Shown: positions 17,694 to 27,686 of the stretch, in pieces
How the letters are laid out: each line of letters begins with the position of its first letter
Position numbering within the stretch: the first letter of the stretch is position 1
Source: Dehalococcoidia bacterium
GTDB lineage: Bacteria > Chloroflexota > Dehalococcoidia > SpSt-223
Length of the DNA: 64,000 nucleotides
Direction: 5' to 3'
NCBI GenBank assembly: GCA_025054935.1
Contig: JANWZD010000014.1
Location: forward strand, 1-64,000
Position numbers and translations under genes: made by a program
Notes under the pieces: generated by a model
Seen by the model: the letters and a program-made list of their open reading frames with translations, nothing else
What the model was told of the DNA's origin: nothing
The model's database searches: none

Positions 17694-20687
17694 ATGCCGA
17701 GCCCGCGCCTGCTTGTCGGCTCGCCCGCCGCGCTCGAAGCCGCGTTCGTCGCAGAAGCGCGCCGCGGACAAGCGGCCGTCCTGATCGGCCACCGCCTGCT
17801 GCGGCCCTATCTCCGCCGGCTTCTCGGCCGCTGCGGCGGCTTTTTCGGCGGCGTCTTCGCCACGCCGGAAGAACTAGCGTGGCGGCTGCATCCCCCCGAT
17901 GACCGCGAACCGCTCCCCCGCCTTGCATGGCGCGCCATCATCGAGGATGCCGCACTCGCCGGCCCGCTGCACGACCCCGCGCGCACCGGCTACTTCGCTC
18001 CCGTCGCCGGCACTCCCGGCTTTATCGAGGCGCTGGACCGCCTCGCGACCGAACTCCGCCGCGCGGGCGTCACCCCCGAGGCGCTTGCCCGTCCTGTGGC
18101 CGGCATCGACCCAGAGAAGCTCGCTCATCTTGCCGGCATGCTCGCTGCCGTCCGGGACAAAGCGACCGGGTGGCGCTTGCCTGACGAGCCGTTCTTCCGC
18201 GCCGATCCGACCCTCCTCGGCGCGGACCGGCTGCTCGTTTATGGCGTGTGGACATTTGATGCCGCCGAGCGCGCGCTTCTCGACCGGCTCGCCGAGGGCG
18301 GCGTCGAGATTGTCATCTTCCTTCCCGACGCCGACGAGGCTGCTTTCGGGGAGGTCGTCCGCTGGGTTAGGGAGCGTGCTCCTGCCGGCAGCGTTCCCGA
18401 GGCAGTCCGCGACCCGGCAGCTGAGCCGGCGCGAGAGGCCGCGCAGAGCGCTCTCGACCACCTCAAGGCGCACCTCTTCGCCCTCCCGGCCGAAGCGGCG
18501 CGCGATGACGGGACAGTGCAGATCGTCTCCGCGCCGGACGCCGTTCGGGAAGTGCGCGAGGCGGCGCGGGCGTGTCTTCGCTGGGCCGAGGAGGGCATCC
18601 CCTTCCATCACATGGCGGTGGTGTACCGCTCAGCGCAGCCGTACCGCGCTCTCGTCGAAGAGGTGTTCGGCGACGCCGGCATCCCGGTCTATCTCCACGA
18701 CGGCCGGCCGCTGGCGCAGCACCCGACCGGCCGGCGCGTGCTCGCCCTCCTCGACTTACTGGGCGGCAGCCTCGAGCGGGCAGCAGTGATGGCCTTTCTC
18801 GCCGAGGCGGCGCTGCCCGAGGACGCTGCAGCCGGCGTCGAGCCCGCCGCCTGGGACTCGCTCTCGAAGCGGGCTGGAATTGTCAGCGGCCGCGCCGAAT
18901 GGCGAGCGCGGCTGGCGCGGCTGCGGGGCGAGATCGCCGCGGTTGCGCCGGACCACCCCGACCTCCTCCGGATCGACGCCCTGCGCGCCTGGATTGACGA
19001 CCTCGGCGAGCGGCTGGAGCGCCTCCCGGCGCGGGCAAGTTGGGCCGAGTATCTCGACCACCTCGCTGACCTGCTGGCGCGCTCCGTCGCCGGGAGCGAG
19101 CCGGTGGCACGGCAGCTCGAGGCGCTTCGCGACCTCGACGCGATCACGGGCGACGTTCCCCTCGCGCGCTTTCAAGCGACCGTGCGCGGGGTGATCGCGA
19201 CGCTCGATGCCGACGAGACGCTCTTCGGCCGCCGGCGCGACGGCTTCGGCCGCGAGGGTGTCGCGGTGCTGGACCTCTTCTCGACGCGCGGCCTCCGCTT
19301 CGAGGCGGTCGCGATCGTCGGACTGGCGGAGCGGCAGTTTCCCGGCGCGCCGGCGCACGACCCGCTCCTGCTTGACCACGAGCGGGCCGCCCTCAATGCC
19401 GCCCATGGCTGGGCGATCCCGCTCCGGGCAGCCAGCGCCAGCCGCGAGCCGGCACAGTTTGCCGCCCTCATCCGTGGCGCCGACCGCCGTCTCCAGCTGT
19501 CGTTCCCGCGCACGGAAACAGGCACGGCGCGGCCGGCGCTCCCGTCGGTCTTCATCCGCGCCGCGGCCGAGGCGCTCCTCGCGCGGCCGGTCGCGGCCGC
19601 CACGATCGACCGGCTGCCGGCGTTCTTCCGGCGCGTCCCGGCCAGCCGCTTCGGCGTCGTCCCGCTGGAGCTCGCGCTCGACGAACAGGAGTATGACCGC
19701 TCGCTGCTCGAGCGCGACCCGCGGCTCGCGGCAGCGCTCGACTGGCCGACATTCGAGCGCGTCTGCGCGGCGTGGCGGGCGCGCACGAGCGAGCAGGCGC
19801 TCACGCCCTACGACGGCATCATCTCGGCTGTGCCGCCGCTCGCCCTCTCGCCGACCAAGCTCGAGACCTACGCCACCTGCCCCTATCAATTCTTCGTCCG
19901 CTCTGTCCTCCGCGCCTCGCGCGAGGAGGAGCCCGAGCTGATCGACCGGATCACCGCCCGCGACCGCGGCGCGCTGATCCACGCAGTGCTCGAACAGTTC
20001 TACCGCCAAGGCGACCTCTCGCTCGACGCCTTGCTCGAGACAGTCGAGCAGGTGTGTGCCGAGTTCGAGGCGACGGGCCGCGCCGGCCGCCGCCTGCTCT
20101 GGGAACTGGAGCGCCGCCAGATCCGCGAAGACCTGCAGGACTGGTGGCAGACATTCGGTGAGGCGCAGGACGGGTTTCAGCCCGTGAAGGTTGAAGCGCG
20201 CTTCGACGGCCAGCCGTTCATCCGCGTGGTCAGCGGCGTCGAGGTCGCGTTCAGCGGCGTCATCGACCGGGTCGACCGAGCGCCGGACGGCCGCTTCCGG
20301 GTGGTCGACTACAAGACCGGAAAGCTGACGGGGAAGGACAACGATCTGCGGGGCGGCCGGGCGCTTCAGCTCCCCTTCTACCTCGATGCAGCAGCAGCCC
20401 TGCTCGGGGCGCCGCCGACGCGCGGCGAGGCGGTGTACGAATCGGTGACACGGGTCGGCGGCTTCAAGCGCGTCCGCGTGGACAGCCAGTTCGACTGGGC
20501 GGAGTTCGATACGCTGCTTGCGGCCCTCGTCGCCGCCATCCGCGAGGGGGACTTCCATCCGGTGCCCGGTGACCCCTGCCGCCAGTGCGCGGCGCGCCCG
20601 ATCTGCGGACCGGAGATCGAGGAGCGGATGGAGCGCAAAGCGGGCGACCCGCGCGTTCAGCGTCTCCTCTCCTGGCGAACGTCATGA
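17694..20687 (+). CDS. AddB-like nuclease subunit (PD-(D/E)XK, 4Fe-4S type)
   Basis: A 997-aa protein and the larger non-motor partner of a recombination helicase-nuclease. The C-terminal nuclease has GALIHAVLEQFY, SGVIDRVDRAPDG and the catalytic VVDYKTGK. Cys in YATCPYQFFVRS plus the cluster CRQCAARPIC (C-x2-C-x5-C) are the four ligands expected for the AddB/Cas4-type 4Fe-4S cluster. The N-terminal two-thirds is helicase-like but has no Walker A lysine loop, so this half is predicted to be non-motor. ATG 17694 follows GAGAGGGAG with a long spacing. The stop overlaps the helicase start (ATGA), so the two subunits are translationally coupled. Known role of the family: double-strand-break end resection. 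Confidence 0.88.
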   Translation: MPSPRLLVGSPAALEAAFVAEARRGQAAVLIGHRLLRPYLRRLLGRCGGFFGGVFATPEELAWRLHPPDDREPLPRLAWRAIIEDAALAGPLHDPARTGYFAPVAGTPGFIEALDRLATELRRAGVTPEALARPVAGIDPEKLAHLAGMLAAVRDKATGWRLPDEPFFRADPTLLGADRLLVYGVWTFDAAERALLDRLAEGGVEIVIFLPDADEAAFGEVVRWVRERAPAGSVPEAVRDPAAEPAREAAQSALDHLKAHLFALPAEAARDDGTVQIVSAPDAVREVREAARACLRWAEEGIPFHHMAVVYRSAQPYRALVEEVFGDAGIPVYLHDGRPLAQHPTGRRVLALLDLLGGSLERAAVMAFLAEAALPEDAAAGVEPAAWDSLSKRAGIVSGRAEWRARLARLRGEIAAVAPDHPDLLRIDALRAWIDDLGERLERLPARASWAEYLDHLADLLARSVAGSEPVARQLEALRDLDAITGDVPLARFQATVRGVIATLDADETLFGRRRDGFGREGVAVLDLFSTRGLRFEAVAIVGLAERQFPGAPAHDPLLLDHERAALNAAHGWAIPLRAASASREPAQFAALIRGADRRLQLSFPRTETGTARPALPSVFIRAAAEALLARPVAAATIDRLPAFFRRVPASRFGVVPLELALDEQEYDRSLLERDPRLAAALDWPTFERVCAAWRARTSEQALTPYDGIISAVPPLALSPTKLETYATCPYQFFVRSVLRASREEEPELIDRITARDRGALIHAVLEQFYRQGDLSLDALLETVEQVCAEFEATGRAGRRLLWELERRQIREDLQDWWQTFGEAQDGFQPVKVEARFDGQPFIRVVSGVEVAFSGVIDRVDRAPDGRFRVVDYKTGKLTGKDNDLRGGRALQLPFYLDAAAALLGAPPTRGEAVYESVTRVGGFKRVRVDSQFDWAEFDTLLAALVAAIREGDFHPVPGDPCRQCAARPICGPEIEERMERKAGDPRVQRLLSWRTS

Positions 20688-23600
20688 ACGAGCTGGTTGA
20701 CGCCTCGGTCCGCGAGGAGATCCGCTCGCGCCTCGACCTGACGCTCTGCGTTGAGGCGGGCGCGGGCACCGGAAAGACGACCGCGCTCGTCAGCCGGATC
20801 GTGGAGCTGATCCGGCGCGGCCGCGCGACGGTCGACAACCTTGCCGTCATCACCTTCACCGAGAAAGCGGCCGCCGAGCTCGCCAGCCGCGTGCGGGAAG
20901 GGCTGGAAGCGGCAGCACGGAACGCCTCCCCCGAGGAGGCAACCCGCTTGACCGCCGCCATCGCGGGGCTCGCCCGGGCACGCATCGAGACCATCCATGC
21001 CTTCTGCCGCCACCTGCTCGCTGAGCGTCCGGTGGAGGCACGGCTTGACCCGAACTTCCGGACCTTGAATGACTTGGAGCAGCGTCTCTCCTTCGACACT
21101 GCCTATGCAGCGTGGGCGCGCGAGCGGTTCGACGCCGGCGACCCGGTCCTCCGGCGCGCCTTTAACCGGGGCTTGGACAGCAGCCACCTGCGCACAGTCG
21201 TCGAGGAAGTGCACCGCTTCCGCGCCCTCCTCCCCTTCGAACAGCCGACGATCGACGTGCCAGTCGCACCGTTCCTCAAAGAACTTGCTGACGCCGTAAT
21301 GCAGCTGGAGACGCTCGCCCCGGCGTGCCGCTCGCCCGATGACCGGGGACTGGCGCAGATCGCAGCGGCGCGCCGTCTCCTCGAGGATTGCCGACGCGCC
21401 GCTGAAGATGAGGAGCGGGTCGAGCGCATCCTGCTGCGGACGCCGACGATCAAAGCGGCGGGCAGCCAAAGGAACTGGCAGCCAGCTGATGCCTGCCGCC
21501 AGCAGAAGGAGATCTGCGAGCGCCTCGGCAAGCGGCTGGACGAGGTCCGCGAGGCACTGCGCAGCGCGGCGCTCGCCTCGCTCATCCCGCTCGCTGAAAC
21601 GTTCGTCCGGCAGTATGCCGAGGAGCGGCGAGCGCGGGGTGTCGCCGAGTTCGATGACCTCCTCGTCTGGGCGCGCGACCTGCTGCGGGATCATCCCGAA
21701 GTGCGGCGCTACTTTCAGGAGCGGTTCGCAGCAGTGCTCGTCGACGAGTTTCAGGACACCGACGCGCTCCAAGTGGAGATCCTGCTCCTGCTGACGAGCC
21801 GCGACGACCTGCCGACCGGCGAGCGCCGTCCCGCGCCCGGCGCCCTTTTCGTCGTCGGCGACCCGAAGCAGTCGATCTACCGCTTCCGGCGCGCCGACGT
21901 CGCGACCTACCTGCGCGTCCGCGATGAGGTGCTGGCGGAGGGACGGCGTTGGATCGTCCACAACTTCCGCTCCGTCTCCGGCGTGATCGCATGGGTGAAC
22001 CGGGTCTTCGCGGTCCCCCTCAGCGGCGACGGCCAAGTCGGCTACACGGCGCTCGCGGCCTCTCGGGCAGGCGGCGCGCTGCCCGCGGTGGCGGTCCTTC
22101 CCTTCGAGGGAAGCAGCAGGAGAGACGAGCAGCGGGCTAACGAAGCGGGCGCGGTTGCTGCTGCCATCCGCGCCGTTCTTGCCGACGGCTGGCCCGTCCA
22201 TGACGCTGAGCTCGGCGCATGGCGGCCGGCGCGCGCAGGCGACATTGTCGTCCTCCTGCCGACGCGGCGGGCCCTGCCGGCGTTCGAGCGGGCACTCGGC
22301 GCGGCGGGCATTCCGTTCCGCCACGAGGGCGGGCGCGCCTTCTTCGACCGCCAAGAAGTGCATGACCTCGTGGCAGTCTTGCGGGCAATCGACGACCCGA
22401 CCGACGGCGTCTGGCTGCTGGCAGCGCTACGCTCGGCCGCCTTCGGCTGCTCCGACGACGCGATCGCGCGCGCCGTCGCCGCCGGCTGGCGGCTGGACTA
22501 CCGCGCTCCGCTTCCAGCCGACGTGCCCGAGGTGGCGGATGCCTGCCGGGTCCTCCGCTCGCTCCACGATGCCCGCGCCTCGCTCTCGCTCGTCCCGCTG
22601 CTCCGTGCCGTCCTCCGCGAGACGCGCCTCGTTGAGTTTGCGCAGACGCTGCCGCGCGGGGAGCAGGCGGCGGCTAATCTCCTGAAGGTGCTCGACCAAG
22701 CGCGCGCCTTCGCCGAGAGCGGCAGCGCCAGCTTGCGCCCCTTTCTTCACTGGATCGAGCAGCAGCGCTCGGTCCGCGCCGACGAGGCGGATGCCCCGGT
22801 TGCCGACCTCGGCGACGAGGTGGTCCGCTTGCTGACAATCCACGCCGCGAAAGGGCTGGAGTTCCCCATCGTTATCCTCTCCGGCCTGGCTGAGCCGCCC
22901 GGCACGACTAAGCCGCCAGCCTTCGCCGAGGTCGACCCCGTCAGCGGAGCGCGCCGTCTCCACCTGCGTGTCGGCAACGACACCGACGGCCACTACCAGA
23001 CCCCGGGCTACGAGGCCGCCCGCAAGCAGGAGCAGCGGCAGGAAGAGGCGGAGCGGCAGCGCCTGCTCTACGTCGCGGCCACGCGAGCGCGCGACCGGTT
23101 GATTGTGCCGGTCCCGCTCCTTGATGGCGCGCCGCTGCCGCTGGCGGGCGGGCTGACGCCGTTCATCTGGCCCGCCGATGGGCAGCGGTTTCCGGACCAA
23201 GAGGTGCTGACGGTTTCGCCGATCGGTCCAGCCGCCTCCCCTCCGCCGCCTCCCCTCGATGCCGCTGCGATCGCGGGGGTCCGCGCCGAGCGCGCTGCTT
23301 GGCGCGAGCGGCGGGCGATGGTGATCGCGCGCGCCGCCGCATCTCATCCGGTCGTGCGCATCGGCGAGGAGAGCGCGTTCGCCGACGCCTTCCATGCTGC
23401 GCTCGTCGCCTCGCTGCGCCAGAAGGAGAGCGACCTGCTGGCGATCGCGGCGCGGGCGGCAGCTGAGGCCAATCTTCAGGAGAGCACCAGTGCGCTGCTA
23501 AGCGCGCTTGAAGCGTTCCGCGCCAGCGAGCCGTTCCGACGCGTCCGCGCCGCCGCCGGCGTCCGCTGGAACGAGACAGTTGTGCTGCCGCTTGGCGAGG

Positions 23601-23809
23601 ACGGGCTCGTCGAAGCGCGGCTGACCGCGTGGGACGGCACCACCGCGCTCGTTGCCCTCCTCGCCCCGGTCGCGGCAGCAACGCTCACCCGGTGGCGCGA
23701 GGCGCTGCGCGCCGGCTTCGCGGCAGCCGGCCGCCCTGACGCCGCCATCGAGTTCGTCCCCTGCTGGCCGCCCGACCGACCGAGCGCGGAGACGGAAGCA
23801 CGCCCTTAA
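20684..23809 (+). CDS. AddA-like UvrD-family helicase subunit
   Basis: A 1041-aa superfamily 1 helicase. Walker A is EAGAGTGKTT at about residue 24; other motifs are AVITFTEKAAAEL (Ia), VLVDEFQDTDALQ (II), VVGDPKQSIYRFRRADV (III), LLTIHAAKGLEFP (V) and RLLYVAATRARDRL (VI). The C-terminal region should hold a second PD-(D/E)XK nuclease, but the equivalent stretch reads LVEARLTAWDGTTALVALLA with no Asp...D/E-x-K, so this copy appears catalytically dead. Only the AddB-like partner would then cut. It starts at ATG 20684 inside the partner's stop codon. Confidence 0.9.
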   Translation: MNELVDASVREEIRSRLDLTLCVEAGAGTGKTTALVSRIVELIRRGRATVDNLAVITFTEKAAAELASRVREGLEAAARNASPEEATRLTAAIAGLARARIETIHAFCRHLLAERPVEARLDPNFRTLNDLEQRLSFDTAYAAWARERFDAGDPVLRRAFNRGLDSSHLRTVVEEVHRFRALLPFEQPTIDVPVAPFLKELADAVMQLETLAPACRSPDDRGLAQIAAARRLLEDCRRAAEDEERVERILLRTPTIKAAGSQRNWQPADACRQQKEICERLGKRLDEVREALRSAALASLIPLAETFVRQYAEERRARGVAEFDDLLVWARDLLRDHPEVRRYFQERFAAVLVDEFQDTDALQVEILLLLTSRDDLPTGERRPAPGALFVVGDPKQSIYRFRRADVATYLRVRDEVLAEGRRWIVHNFRSVSGVIAWVNRVFAVPLSGDGQVGYTALAASRAGGALPAVAVLPFEGSSRRDEQRANEAGAVAAAIRAVLADGWPVHDAELGAWRPARAGDIVVLLPTRRALPAFERALGAAGIPFRHEGGRAFFDRQEVHDLVAVLRAIDDPTDGVWLLAALRSAAFGCSDDAIARAVAAGWRLDYRAPLPADVPEVADACRVLRSLHDARASLSLVPLLRAVLRETRLVEFAQTLPRGEQAAANLLKVLDQARAFAESGSASLRPFLHWIEQQRSVRADEADAPVADLGDEVVRLLTIHAAKGLEFPIVILSGLAEPPGTTKPPAFAEVDPVSGARRLHLRVGNDTDGHYQTPGYEAARKQEQRQEEAERQRLLYVAATRARDRLIVPVPLLDGAPLPLAGGLTPFIWPADGQRFPDQEVLTVSPIGPAASPPPPPLDAAAIAGVRAERAAWRERRAMVIARAAASHPVVRIGEESAFADAFHAALVASLRQKESDLLAIAARAAAEANLQESTSALLSALEAFRASEPFRRVRAAAGVRWNETVVLPLGEDGLVEARLTAWDGTTALVALLAPVAAATLTRWREALRAGFAAAGRPDAAIEFVPCWPPDRPSAETEARP

Positions 23810-23917
23810 CTGGTGCAGAGAGCGGCGCAGACGGCCGGATGCCGCCTGCAGCCGAGCGGGGGCGAGTACACTTTCTCCCCGCGAGAGCGCGGAAACGGCG
23901 CTGCAGAGGAGGAGAGC

Positions 23918-24466
23918 GTGAGCAGCAACGCGGCCAGCCTCGGACTTATCGTCGGCGCCCTCCTCTGGATGATCTGGCCGTTCCTCGGCATGCTCGGCCT
24001 GCCGGCCCCAGCCAGCCGCATCGCGCTCGCGATGATCGTTCTCCTGCTGCTCGCCGCGCTCGTTCTCTACGCCCGCCGTGAGCAGCGCCTGCTCGCGGTC
24101 GGCGGGGCACTGATTGCAGTGGCGGGGCTGACGATCGTGCTGGCAGCGGCGACGGTTCCGTTCTGGATGCTGCCGACCGAAGCTGCCAGCCCCGGGCTGC
24201 AAACCGTTGTCGGAACCGCCGACGCTGCTGGCATGCTCGCCCTCTACTTGGGCGGCCTGTTGGTCGGGCTCGCTCGCCGGAGCGGGAGCGGCGCGGAAAG
24301 GCGCGCGGCGACGCTGCTGATCGCTGCGGCGCCGGCCGCGGGGCTGCTTGCGGCGATCGCCGCCCTCGCCGGACTGCCCTTCGGCGCTGCCGTCGCCGGC
24401 CATTGGCCGATCGGCGCGGCGCTGCTCGCGCTCGGGCTTGCCTCCCGCTCGGCCACAACCGCGTGA
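23918..24466 (+). CDS. Six-helix membrane protein of unknown function
   Basis: A 182-aa hydrophobic protein with about six predicted transmembrane helices (for example LIVGALLWMIWPFLGMLGL, IALAMIVLLLLAALVLYA). GTG 23918 follows GAGGAGGA at good spacing; in-frame sequence upstream is hydrophilic and unlikely to be translated. TACACT at 23868-23873 may be its -10. It is convergent with hisIE. No family is recognised; the Ala/Leu/Gly-rich helices carry no conserved polar residue suggestive of transport or catalysis. Confidence 0.65.
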   Translation: MSSNAASLGLIVGALLWMIWPFLGMLGLPAPASRIALAMIVLLLLAALVLYARREQRLLAVGGALIAVAGLTIVLAAATVPFWMLPTEAASPGLQTVVGTADAAGMLALYLGGLLVGLARRSGSGAERRAATLLIAAAPAAGLLAAIAALAGLPFGAAVAGHWPIGAALLALGLASRSATTA

Positions 24467-24478
24467 GCCGGGTGCAGT

Positions 24479-25117
24479 TCACTCAGCCGAACGGCGGGGC
24501 GCGCTGCGGCGCTCGCGGAGAACGGCGAGCACAGCGTCGGGGGTGAGGCCGCAGGCAGCGAGCAGGACAAGCGTGTGATACCACAAGTCGGCAACTTCAC
24601 CCGCGAGCGGGCCGGGGTCGCCATTCTTGGCAGCGATGATCACCTCAGAGGCTTCTTCGCCGACTTTTTTGGCGATCGTGTCGATGCCGCGATCGAAGAG
24701 CGCGGCGGTGTAACTGCCGGCTGGCCGCTCGCGGCGACGTTCCTCGATCACCGCAAACAGGTCGGCAAAGAGTGCGCCGGGCGCGGCCGGCGGAAGCGTC
24801 GTCTCGCTGTCGAGCGCACGATAGAAACAGCTCGGCTCGTTGGTATGGCACGTCGGGCCGGCCGGGTCGGCAAGGACGAGCAGGACGTCATCGTCGCAGT
24901 CGCGGCGGATCTCGACAACGCGCAGGACGTTGCCGCTTGTCTCTCCCTTCTGCCAGAGCGCTCCCCGGCTCCGGCTCCAGAACCACACGACGCCGCTCTC
25001 CCGAGTACGGCGCAGCGCTTCGGCGTTCATCCAGCCGACCATCAGCACGGCGCCCGTGCCGGCGTGCTGCACCACCGCCGGAATAAGGCCATCACCGTCG
25101 AACCGAAGCGCAGTCAT
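24479..25117 (-). CDS. hisIE: Bifunctional phosphoribosyl-AMP cyclohydrolase / phosphoribosyl-ATP pyrophosphatase
   Basis: A 212-aa cytosolic fusion enzyme for histidine steps 2 and 3. The HisI part (1-110) contains [36 protein letters not shown] and the metal site [11 protein letters not shown]...[13 protein letters not shown]. The HisE part (from about 115) contains [33 protein letters not shown]. Its ATG overlaps the TGA of the upstream small gene (ATGA). It is the last gene of the hisH-hisA-hisF-orf-hisIE set. Confidence 0.96.
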   Translation of the reverse strand: MTALRFDGDGLIPAVVQHAGTGAVLMVGWMNAEALRRTRESGVVWFWSRSRGALWQKGETSGNVLRVVEIRRDCDDDVLLVLADPAGPTCHTNEPSCFYRALDSETTLPPAAPGALFADLFAVIEERRRERPAGSYTAALFDRGIDTIAKKVGEEASEVIIAAKNGDPGPLAGEVADLWYHTLVLLAACGLTPDAVLAVLRERRSAPRRSAE

Positions 25118-25470
25118 TCGTCATCCTCGTCAATCAGGGCAGGGCTGCAGTCGGTCTGGTGGTCGACGGGGAGCGGCGAGAACGCTTGGCGGCCGCCGAC
25201 CAGCCGCCCGATCTCGGCGCAGCGCGCGAACAGCCGCGCGGCGTCTCCCTCGCTGATCACCGCGAGCCGGCGCAGGAGGGCGACCCGGTTTTCGAGGCCG
25301 ATCAGCGACTCGCGCGCGCGCCCAACATGCCCGGCGCGCAGCTGGTCAGCGAGGTCGAGCGCGATCTCAACTGTTCTCGCGGCAACCATCGCCACGCCGT
25401 CGCGCGCGGGCACCGTGAGGGTCACCGCAAGGTCGGCCGCAAGGTCGAGCGCCAGCTCGAGCGCAATCAT
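25114..25470 (-). CDS. Small helical protein embedded in the his operon
   Basis: A 118-aa protein. It is mostly helical (residues 1-95; [20 protein letters not shown], then [20 protein letters not shown]) with an acidic tail ending DEDDE. The second half is weakly reminiscent of four-helix-bundle (23S rRNA intervening-sequence type) proteins, but the canonical N-terminal motif is missing, so I do not assign a family. It overlaps hisF upstream and hisIE downstream by ATGA at both ends, which argues for a real, coupled gene. A histidine-pathway role is inferred from position only. Confidence 0.65.
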   Translation of the reverse strand: MIALELALDLAADLAVTLTVPARDGVAMVAARTVEIALDLADQLRAGHVGRARESLIGLENRVALLRRLAVISEGDAARLFARCAEIGRLVGGRQAFSPLPVDHQTDCSPALIDEDDE

Positions 25471-26225
25471 GGCAGCCGAACCGGAATGCCATGGGCGGCG
25501 AGATACCGCTTCACCTCACCGATCCGCAGCTGGCCGAAGTGGAAGACACTCGCCGCCAGCACCGCATCCGCTTTCCCCTCGACCACCGCTTGCCGGAAGT
25601 GCTCGAGGGTCCCGGCGCCGCCGCTCGCCACCACCGGCACGCTGACCACCTCTGAGATCCAGCGGGTGATGCGCAGTTCGTAGCCGTTCTTTGCGCCATC
25701 CGCATCGACGCTGTTCAGCACAATCTCGCCGGCGCCAAGCGCAACCCCGCGCCGCGCCCATTCGACCGCATCCATGCCGGTGCGCCGGCGGTTCCCGTGC
25801 GTCGTCACCTCGTAGAAGTCGCCGTTCCACCAAGCATCGATCGAGAGGACAATGCATTGTGAGCCGAAGCGATCGGCCCCGCGCGAGAGCAGGGTCGGGT
25901 CAGCGACCGCGCTCGAATTGAGCGAGACCTTATCTGCTCCCGCGAGCAGCATCCGGCGCATGTCGTCGGTCGTCCGCAGGCCGCCGCCGACAGTGAGCGG
26001 AATAAACACTTGGTCGGCAGTGCGCTCAACGACGCTCACCATGATGCCGCGATCCTCGGCGGAGGCAGTGATATCGTAGAAGACGAGCTCATCCGCCCCC
26101 TCGTCGTTGTAGAAGCGCGCCAGTTCCACCGGATCGCCGGCGTCGCGGTTGCCGGCGAACTTGACGCCTTTGGTGACGCGGCCGGCGTCGACATCGAGGC
26201 AGGGGATGACGCGGACTGTCAGCAT
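25467..26225 (-). CDS. hisF: Imidazole glycerol phosphate synthase cyclase subunit
   Basis: A 252-aa (beta/alpha)8 barrel. Signatures: [19 protein letters not shown] with the first catalytic Asp, [38 protein letters not shown], and [13 protein letters not shown]; the second catalytic Asp lies in [15 protein letters not shown]. With HisH it converts PRFAR and ammonia to IGP and AICAR. ATG 26225 overlaps the last 7 nt of hisA. Confidence 0.97.
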   Translation of the reverse strand: MLTVRVIPCLDVDAGRVTKGVKFAGNRDAGDPVELARFYNDEGADELVFYDITASAEDRGIMVSVVERTADQVFIPLTVGGGLRTTDDMRRMLLAGADKVSLNSSAVADPTLLSRGADRFGSQCIVLSIDAWWNGDFYEVTTHGNRRRTGMDAVEWARRGVALGAGEIVLNSVDADGAKNGYELRITRWISEVVSVPVVASGGAGTLEHFRQAVVEGKADAVLAASVFHFGQLRIGEVKRYLAAHGIPVRLP

Positions 26226-26938
26226 TGGAGCGCCAACGCCGCTCGCAGGTCGAGCGTTCCATCGTAGAGGGCGCGGCCGACAATCGCGCCGGCCGCTCCG
26301 GCATCGCGGACCGCCCGCAGGTGCTCGAGGGTGGCGATGCCGCCCGCAGCGATGACCGGAAGGCCGGATGCCCGCGCCGCCGCCGTGAGGGTTGCGAGGT
26401 TCGTCCCGCCGCCTGTGCCGTCGTGGACGATATCAGTAACGATCAGCCAGCCGATGCCGGCATCGCGCGCTGCCCGCGCAAGATCCTCGACCGTCCGGCC
26501 GCTCGTCTCGCGCCAGCCGCGCACTGCCACCACGCCGTCACGCGCATCGATACTGAGGGCGAGCCGCGGGCCGAAACGCGCTGCAGCCTCCTGCAGAAAC
26601 GCCGGGTCCTCGATGGCAGCGGTGCCGACGATCGCCCGGTCGATCCCCGCCGCAAAGACCTGATCAAGGAGAGAGAGCGTCCGGAGGCCGCCGCCAAGCT
26701 GGAGCGGGATATCGACCGCCTGCCGGATCGCGCGGACCGCCGTCACGTTCGCGGGATACCCGGCAGCAGCGCCGTCGAGGTCGACAAGATGGAGCCGGCG
26801 AGCGCCAGCAGCGACCCACTGCTCCGCCACCGCGACAGGGTCGTCAGCGAAGACAAGTTCGCGCGCGTAGTCGCCTTGCACGAGGCGGACAACCCGCCCG
26901 CCGCGGAGATCGACTGCCGGGATAACCTCGAACGTCAT
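26219..26938 (-). CDS. hisA: ProFAR isomerase
   Basis: A 239-aa (beta/alpha)8 barrel paralogous to his[21 protein letters not shown] holds the catalytic Asp near the N-terminus; the phosphate loops are [10 protein letters not shown] and [31 protein letters not shown] carries the second Asp. It isomerises ProFAR to PRFAR. The start overlaps the hisH stop (ATGA). Confidence 0.97.
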   Translation of the reverse strand: MTFEVIPAVDLRGGRVVRLVQGDYARELVFADDPVAVAEQWVAAGARRLHLVDLDGAAAGYPANVTAVRAIRQAVDIPLQLGGGLRTLSLLDQVFAAGIDRAIVGTAAIEDPAFLQEAAARFGPRLALSIDARDGVVAVRGWRETSGRTVEDLARAARDAGIGWLIVTDIVHDGTGGGTNLATLTAAARASGLPVIAAGGIATLEHLRAVRDAGAAGAIVGRALYDGTLDLRAALALQC

Positions 26939-27546
26939 CGCTGCCCTGCCAGCCGGCAGAAGTTCTCGTAGAGGCGAAGGCCGAGCGGCCCGCTCTTTTC
27001 GGGATGGAACTGGGTCGCCACGAGATTTTCCGCTGCGAGAACAGCGGGGAAGCGGATGCCGTACTCGGTCTCGCCGAGAACGACGGCCGGGTCGTCGGGA
27101 TCGGCATAGTAGCTGTGGACGAAGTAAAAATAGCTGCCGTTCGGGATGCCGTCGAAGAGAGGATGGCGCGCCTTCAGGACCACCTCGTTCCAGCCCATGT
27201 GCGGCACCTTGAGGCCGGCAGGGAGACGCCGGACGCGGCCGGGAACAATGTCGAGACAGGCTGCGCCGCCATTTTCATCGCTGACCGTCAGCAGCACCTG
27301 CAGCCCAATACACACGCCGAAGAACGGTTTGCCCGCCTTTACCGCCGCCCGCAGGGGGGCCACCAGCCCCGCCTCGCGCAGGCCGCTCATCGTGTCGGCC
27401 GCAGCGCCGACGCCCGGCAGAATGACTGCGTCGGCCCGCTCAACCTCGCTGGGGTCGCTGGTGACAACGATCGGCGCCCCGACTTTCTCGAGCGCCTTGG
27501 CAACGCTGCGCAGGTTGCCGGCTCCATAATTGACGACTGCGATCAT
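26935..27546 (-). CDS. hisH: Imidazole glycerol phosphate synthase glutaminase subunit
   Basis: A 203-aa class I amidotransferase. VVNYGAGNLRSVAKAL at the N-terminus, the nucleophile Cys in GKPFFGVCIGLQVLL, and the His/Glu of the triad in VATQFHPEKSG. It supplies ammonia to HisF. It is the first gene of the operon in this window. A possible -10 (TAGACT) lies upstream on the minus strand near 27590, but the -35 is unconvincing. hisG, hisD, hisC and hisB are not in the window. Confidence 0.96.
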   Translation of the reverse strand: MIAVVNYGAGNLRSVAKALEKVGAPIVVTSDPSEVERADAVILPGVGAAADTMSGLREAGLVAPLRAAVKAGKPFFGVCIGLQVLLTVSDENGGAACLDIVPGRVRRLPAGLKVPHMGWNEVVLKARHPLFDGIPNGSYFYFVHSYYADPDDPAVVLGETEYGIRFPAVLAAENLVATQFHPEKSGPLGLRLYENFCRLAGQR

Positions 27547-27629
27547 TTTCCCGTCGGGCGAGGGGGTGGATGCGACGTCCTTCCCCGAAGTCTAACACAG
27601 CCGCTGGCGAGGACGCGGAAGCAAGCAGG

Positions 27630-27658
27630 TTGACTGAGCGCGGCGCCAATGGTACCAT
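27630..27658 (+). promoter_or_regulatory. Promoter of the sortase gene
   Basis: TTGACT (27630-27635), a 17-nt spacer and TACCAT (27653-27658) form a good sigma-70-type promoter. The predicted transcript starts about 22 nt before GTG 27687, leaving room for GGAG. It is one of the clearest promoters in the window. Confidence 0.68.
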
Positions 27659-27686
27659 CGGCTCATCATTGCGACGCTGGAGCGAG

